Source: Georgenia muralis (GTDB lineage: Bacteria; Actinomycetota; Actinomycetes; Actinomycetales; Actinomycetaceae). Taken from it: a stretch of 64,000 nt of DNA. The notes beneath the pieces were generated by a model. That model did not search any database. It was not told the DNA's origin and was given only the letters and a program-made list of their open reading frames with translations. Positions within the stretch are counted from its first letter, which is position 1. Each line of letters begins with the position of its first letter. The position numbers were made by a program, and so were the translations under genes. Below, piece after piece: positions 61,483 to 64,000 of the stretch. The DNA is taken from NCBI RefSeq assembly GCF_003814705.1, contig NZ_RKRA01000001.1:620001-684000 (forward strand). Direction: 5' to 3'.

Positions 61483-62514
61483 CTACACCCCGCCGAGCGA
61501 GAAGCAGACCTTGTACGACGCGCCCTGGCCGGAGCCGAGCAGCCTGGTCTCGACCTTGAACTCGACCCCGTAGTGGTGGGTGTTCGTCGTCCGCGCGGCC
61601 AGCACGACCATCTGCTTGACGGACAGCGTGACGACGTCCCGGCCGAGGTCGTCGTCGTCGGTGTCCAGCGCCGTGTTGAGGAAGTCCGCGATGGGCTCCT
61701 CGAGGTACGGCAGGATCGCCTCCGCGCCGTACGAGAGGACCGGGCCGACGAGCGGGATGTACTCCAGCCCCTTCTCGATGCCTTCCGAGGCCACCTTCAC
61801 GAACTGGACGACTCGCCCCTTGAACTTGTCCGGGTCACCGAAGTCGTGCTCCATGAGCTGGACACCGATGACCACCCCGCTCGGCCTGCCGCGGTAGAGC
61901 TCGAGCGAGTCGGGCCGGGTGTCGCCGTGGTCGACGTCGGTGTAGACCTGCGACCGCACGTCCACGGTGCCGGTCGGCGCGGCGAGCCCCAGGATGACGT
62001 ACGGCTCGTCCTCGAACGGTGTCTCGTCGCCGTCGGAGTCGGTCTCGCCGAAGCAGATGAGGCCGGAGTAGTGGAGGACGACGTCGTTGAGGTCGATGGC
62101 CCCGACGTCGGGCCACCAGTACACGGCCCCGCGCTCGAAGACGGTGACCCGCCCGCCCTCGGGGAGGTCGGCCTCGTCGGTCAGCGGCAGCCCGAGCCAG
62201 CTGGTCGCGCCGCCGAGCTCGTCGTAGCGCTGCCCGATCGCCCCGTAGACGTAGCAGATGCCGCCGTCGCGGCGCTGGTACATCGTGCCGTGCTGGTAGC
62301 GCACCCGGAGCCCGGTGCCGACCGGCTCGGGCAGGGCGGCCGGCGCCAGCGGCGCACCCGGTGCGCCGCCCAGCGCCGCGTGCTTCTCGTTGAACGGCGC
62401 CCACTGGAGCGTGTGCAGGTTGAAACCCTGACGGACGACGTCGATCACCTGCTCCGCACGCCTGGAGATCGTCCTCGTGTCGACCGTCTCGTCGAGACGA
62501 ACCTTTGCGGGCAT
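61483..62514 (-). CDS. LGFP-repeat protein, unknown function
   Basis: A 343-aa protein. Residues about 40-140 hold two LGFP-type repeats (ELGGATSWLGLPLTDE and RVTVFERGAVYWWPDVGA), found in actinobacterial cell-wall-associated proteins. The C-terminal about 200 residues (GETDSDGDETPFEDEPYVILGL to VVTLSVKQMVVLAA) form an acidic domain I cannot name. No signal peptide or anchor, which is unusual for LGFP proteins. ATG 62514 has GGAGG 6 bp upstream. Divergent from the LysR gene and convergent with the exporter permease. Confidence 0.75.
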   Translation of the reverse strand: MPAKVRLDETVDTRTISRRAEQVIDVVRQGFNLHTLQWAPFNEKHAALGGAPGAPLAPAALPEPVGTGLRVRYQHGTMYQRRDGGICYVYGAIGQRYDELGGATSWLGLPLTDEADLPEGGRVTVFERGAVYWWPDVGAIDLNDVVLHYSGLICFGETDSDGDETPFEDEPYVILGLAAPTGTVDVRSQVYTDVDHGDTRPDSLELYRGRPSGVVIGVQLMEHDFGDPDKFKGRVVQFVKVASEGIEKGLEYIPLVGPVLSYGAEAILPYLEEPIADFLNTALDTDDDDLGRDVVTLSVKQMVVLAARTTNTHHYGVEFKVETRLLGSGQGASYKVCFSLGGV

Positions 62515-62770
62515 GGTGGCCTCCGGTGCTCGGACGTCGGCAAGGTCGCCGTGCGTCAGGTGGATCGTCCGGCCGACCGGGTGAGGGACGGAAGAGGTGG
62601 TTCCTCCCTGGAACCACCTCTTGACGCGGCGGGGGTCGGCGGGCTGCGGCAGCGCGGGTCCGCAGCCTGCTCCACGAGCGAGGGTCTGCGGCACGGACCC
62701 TTCTGCCACACCCCTCCGCGGCCCTACGATCGGCATCTGCGAGCGCTCCGGCGCCGGGAAGGTGGACGAT

Positions 62771-63766
62771 GTGCACCTCGACCTCGACTGCGCCGAGAGT
62801 TTCGCGGTGCTCGCGCAGGAGCGGCACTACGGACGCGCGGCGGCCCGGCTCCACCTCACGTCACCGACGCTGACCAAGCGCATCCAGCGGCTGGAGCGCC
62901 AGCTCGGGGTCCAGCTGCTGCTGCGAGGGCCCGGCGGCGTGGTGGCCCTGACCGCCGGCGGTGCCCGGCTCGCGGCCGAGCTGGGACCGCTGCTGGCCCA
63001 CGAGGTGCGGGTGCGGCGGGCGAGCCGTGGCCGCGGCACCACGCTCGTCGTCGGCATCCCCCACGACGGCGACGACGACACGCTCGACGAGCAGCTCGCC
63101 GACGTCCAGAAGCTGGTCCGGCTCGAGAACCCCGACGTGACGATGCTCCGCCGCCGGACGCCGTTCCCGCTCATGACCACCTGGCTGCTGGACGGCCGCG
63201 TGGACGTCCAGCTCACCGCGGGGGCCGTCCGGCACGCCGCCATCCGCTCCACACCGATCGCCGCCGTGTCGCGGATCGTTGCCGTGGGGCGGCGCAGCGC
63301 CCTGGCCGAGGCCTCCTCGCTGGCGGTGGACGACGTCGTGGACCTTCCGCTCCTCTACGACCCCGGGCTCCCGGCGGACTTCATGGAACCGTTCTGGCTC
63401 GCCGACGTGCGCCCGGCCGCCCAGGCCCGGCTCGTCGGCATCGTGGCCCGCGACAGCCGGGCGGTGCTCGAGCACGTGCTCCGCGACGTGGGGGTCATGG
63501 TCCTGCTCCCCATCCAGGCGGCCGGCGTCCCGCCCGGGGTGCGCCTGCTGCCGCTGGCCGGTCTGCCACCGCTCGTCCTGCATGCCGCGACCCGGATGAG
63601 CGACCGGCGCGCCGCGGTCCACTCCGTCCTGGAGGCTCTGCGCTCGCTCCGCGGCGGCATGGCCTCGCCGCCGGAGATCGCGGACCGGCCGAGGCGGGAC
63701 CGCACACCGGTGCGCAGGACGGACCACACGACTGACGACGCCGCACCGCGCGGAACCCGCGGGTGA
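62771..63766 (+). CDS. LysR-family transcriptional regulator
   Basis: A 331-aa regulator. The winged helix lies at the N-terminus: AESFAVLAQERHYGRAAARL then SPTLTKRIQRLERQLGVQLL (residues 8-48). A periplasmic-binding-like effector domain covers about 90-295. GTG 62771 (GGAAGGTGG 5 bp upstream) is chosen over a much longer open frame. The tail after residue 300 is basic and disordered. Divergent from the LGFP gene, its likely target by position; the downstream secreted-protein gene is the alternative. Confidence 0.88.
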   Translation: MHLDLDCAESFAVLAQERHYGRAAARLHLTSPTLTKRIQRLERQLGVQLLLRGPGGVVALTAGGARLAAELGPLLAHEVRVRRASRGRGTTLVVGIPHDGDDDTLDEQLADVQKLVRLENPDVTMLRRRTPFPLMTTWLLDGRVDVQLTAGAVRHAAIRSTPIAAVSRIVAVGRRSALAEASSLAVDDVVDLPLLYDPGLPADFMEPFWLADVRPAAQARLVGIVARDSRAVLEHVLRDVGVMVLLPIQAAGVPPGVRLLPLAGLPPLVLHAATRMSDRRAAVHSVLEALRSLRGGMASPPEIADRPRRDRTPVRRTDHTTDDAAPRGTRG

Positions 63767-63887
63767 GAGCCGGTTTGGATTCGACGAAGATTCGATGTCG
63801 GGCCTGTCTGGCCGGGCACCGGGGTGCTTCGATGGTTCAGCCGGGCTCTCACCGGCTGCTCCCCCCACCTCCCAGAACGGACTCACC

Positions 63888-64000
63888 GTGAAGCTCACCC
63901 GCACAGCACTCGTCGCCGCCGCCGTCGTCGGACTCACGATCACCGCCCTTCCTGCCGGCGCGGCGGAGACGGGCACAGGTCGGGACTTCGCCGAGCACGT
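63888..64000 (+). CDS. Secreted protein, start only (truncated by window edge)
   Basis: GTG 63888 opens a frame with a classical signal peptide: MKLTRTALVAAAVV, then GLTITALPAGAAET, with likely cleavage after AGA/AAE near residue 26. Only 37 codons lie in the window, so the mature protein cannot be identified. Confidence 0.7.
   Translation, partial: MKLTRTALVAAAVVGLTITALPAGAAETGTGRDFAEH

Overview
The window is a gene-dense, very GC-rich chromosomal segment from an actinobacterium. Frequent GTG starts, 4-nt ATGA/GTGA gene overlaps, and a block in the same order as the mycobacterial Rv0985c-Rv0996 neighbourhood (mscL, zinc-ribbon chaperone, 5-formyl-THF cyclo-ligase, galU, moeA-like, rimJ-like, SepX/GlpR-like membrane protein) support this. 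The style suggests Micrococcales (Georgenia/Cellulomonas-like), but this is inference and no species is claimed. No phage, insertion sequence or CRISPR array was seen.

Left part (1-14.6 kb) is metal handling and general metabolism: an SDR fragment, a DtxR/MntR-type regulator divergent from an Nramp manganese importer with a perfect 14-bp palindrome between them, a convergent heavy-metal P-type ATPase, a secreted Ser/Ala repeat protein, a succinate-semialdehyde-type dehydrogenase, a CynX-type MFS exporter, a secreted PhoX-like (DUF839) protein and a three-gene Fe3+ ABC importer behind an IdeR/DtxR-type iron box.

Middle part (14.6-35.4 kb): tRNA-Ala(CGC), then the conserved actinobacterial block. 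Its moeA-like/membrane-protein pair resembles the Glp-GlpR (SepX) cell-division module. The zinc-ribbon gene is preceded by a CIRCE (HrcA) operator, matching the M. tuberculosis redox-regulated chaperone Ruc. Two mscL paralogues flank a DUF222/HNH gene and a 29-bp tandem array. Next come a 1604-aa SF1 helicase-nuclease-like protein whose catalytic motifs all look degraded, its 71-aa coupled partner, a CHAD protein, an M19 dipeptidase and a tandem GNAT protein.

Right part (35.5-64 kb): three ABC-2 exporter pairs, a frameshifted P2-type ATPase, a carboxyethylornithine-synthase-like protein, prfC, RNase J, a SulP transporter with STAS domain, a MerR regulator, and a striking redox operon: a 1728-aa pyruvate:ferredoxin oxidoreductase carrying its own C-terminal ferredoxin on a flexible Gly/Ala linker, overlapping a single-chain NfnB-NfnA fusion (ferredoxin:NADP transhydrogenase). 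Together these two proteins would form a compact pyruvate to acetyl-CoA to reduced ferredoxin to NADPH route. The end holds a VOC protein, an LGFP-repeat protein divergent from a LysR regulator, and the start of a secreted protein.

A recurring oddity is short tandem duplication at gene 3' ends, several spanning the stop codon and two producing stops in all three frames.
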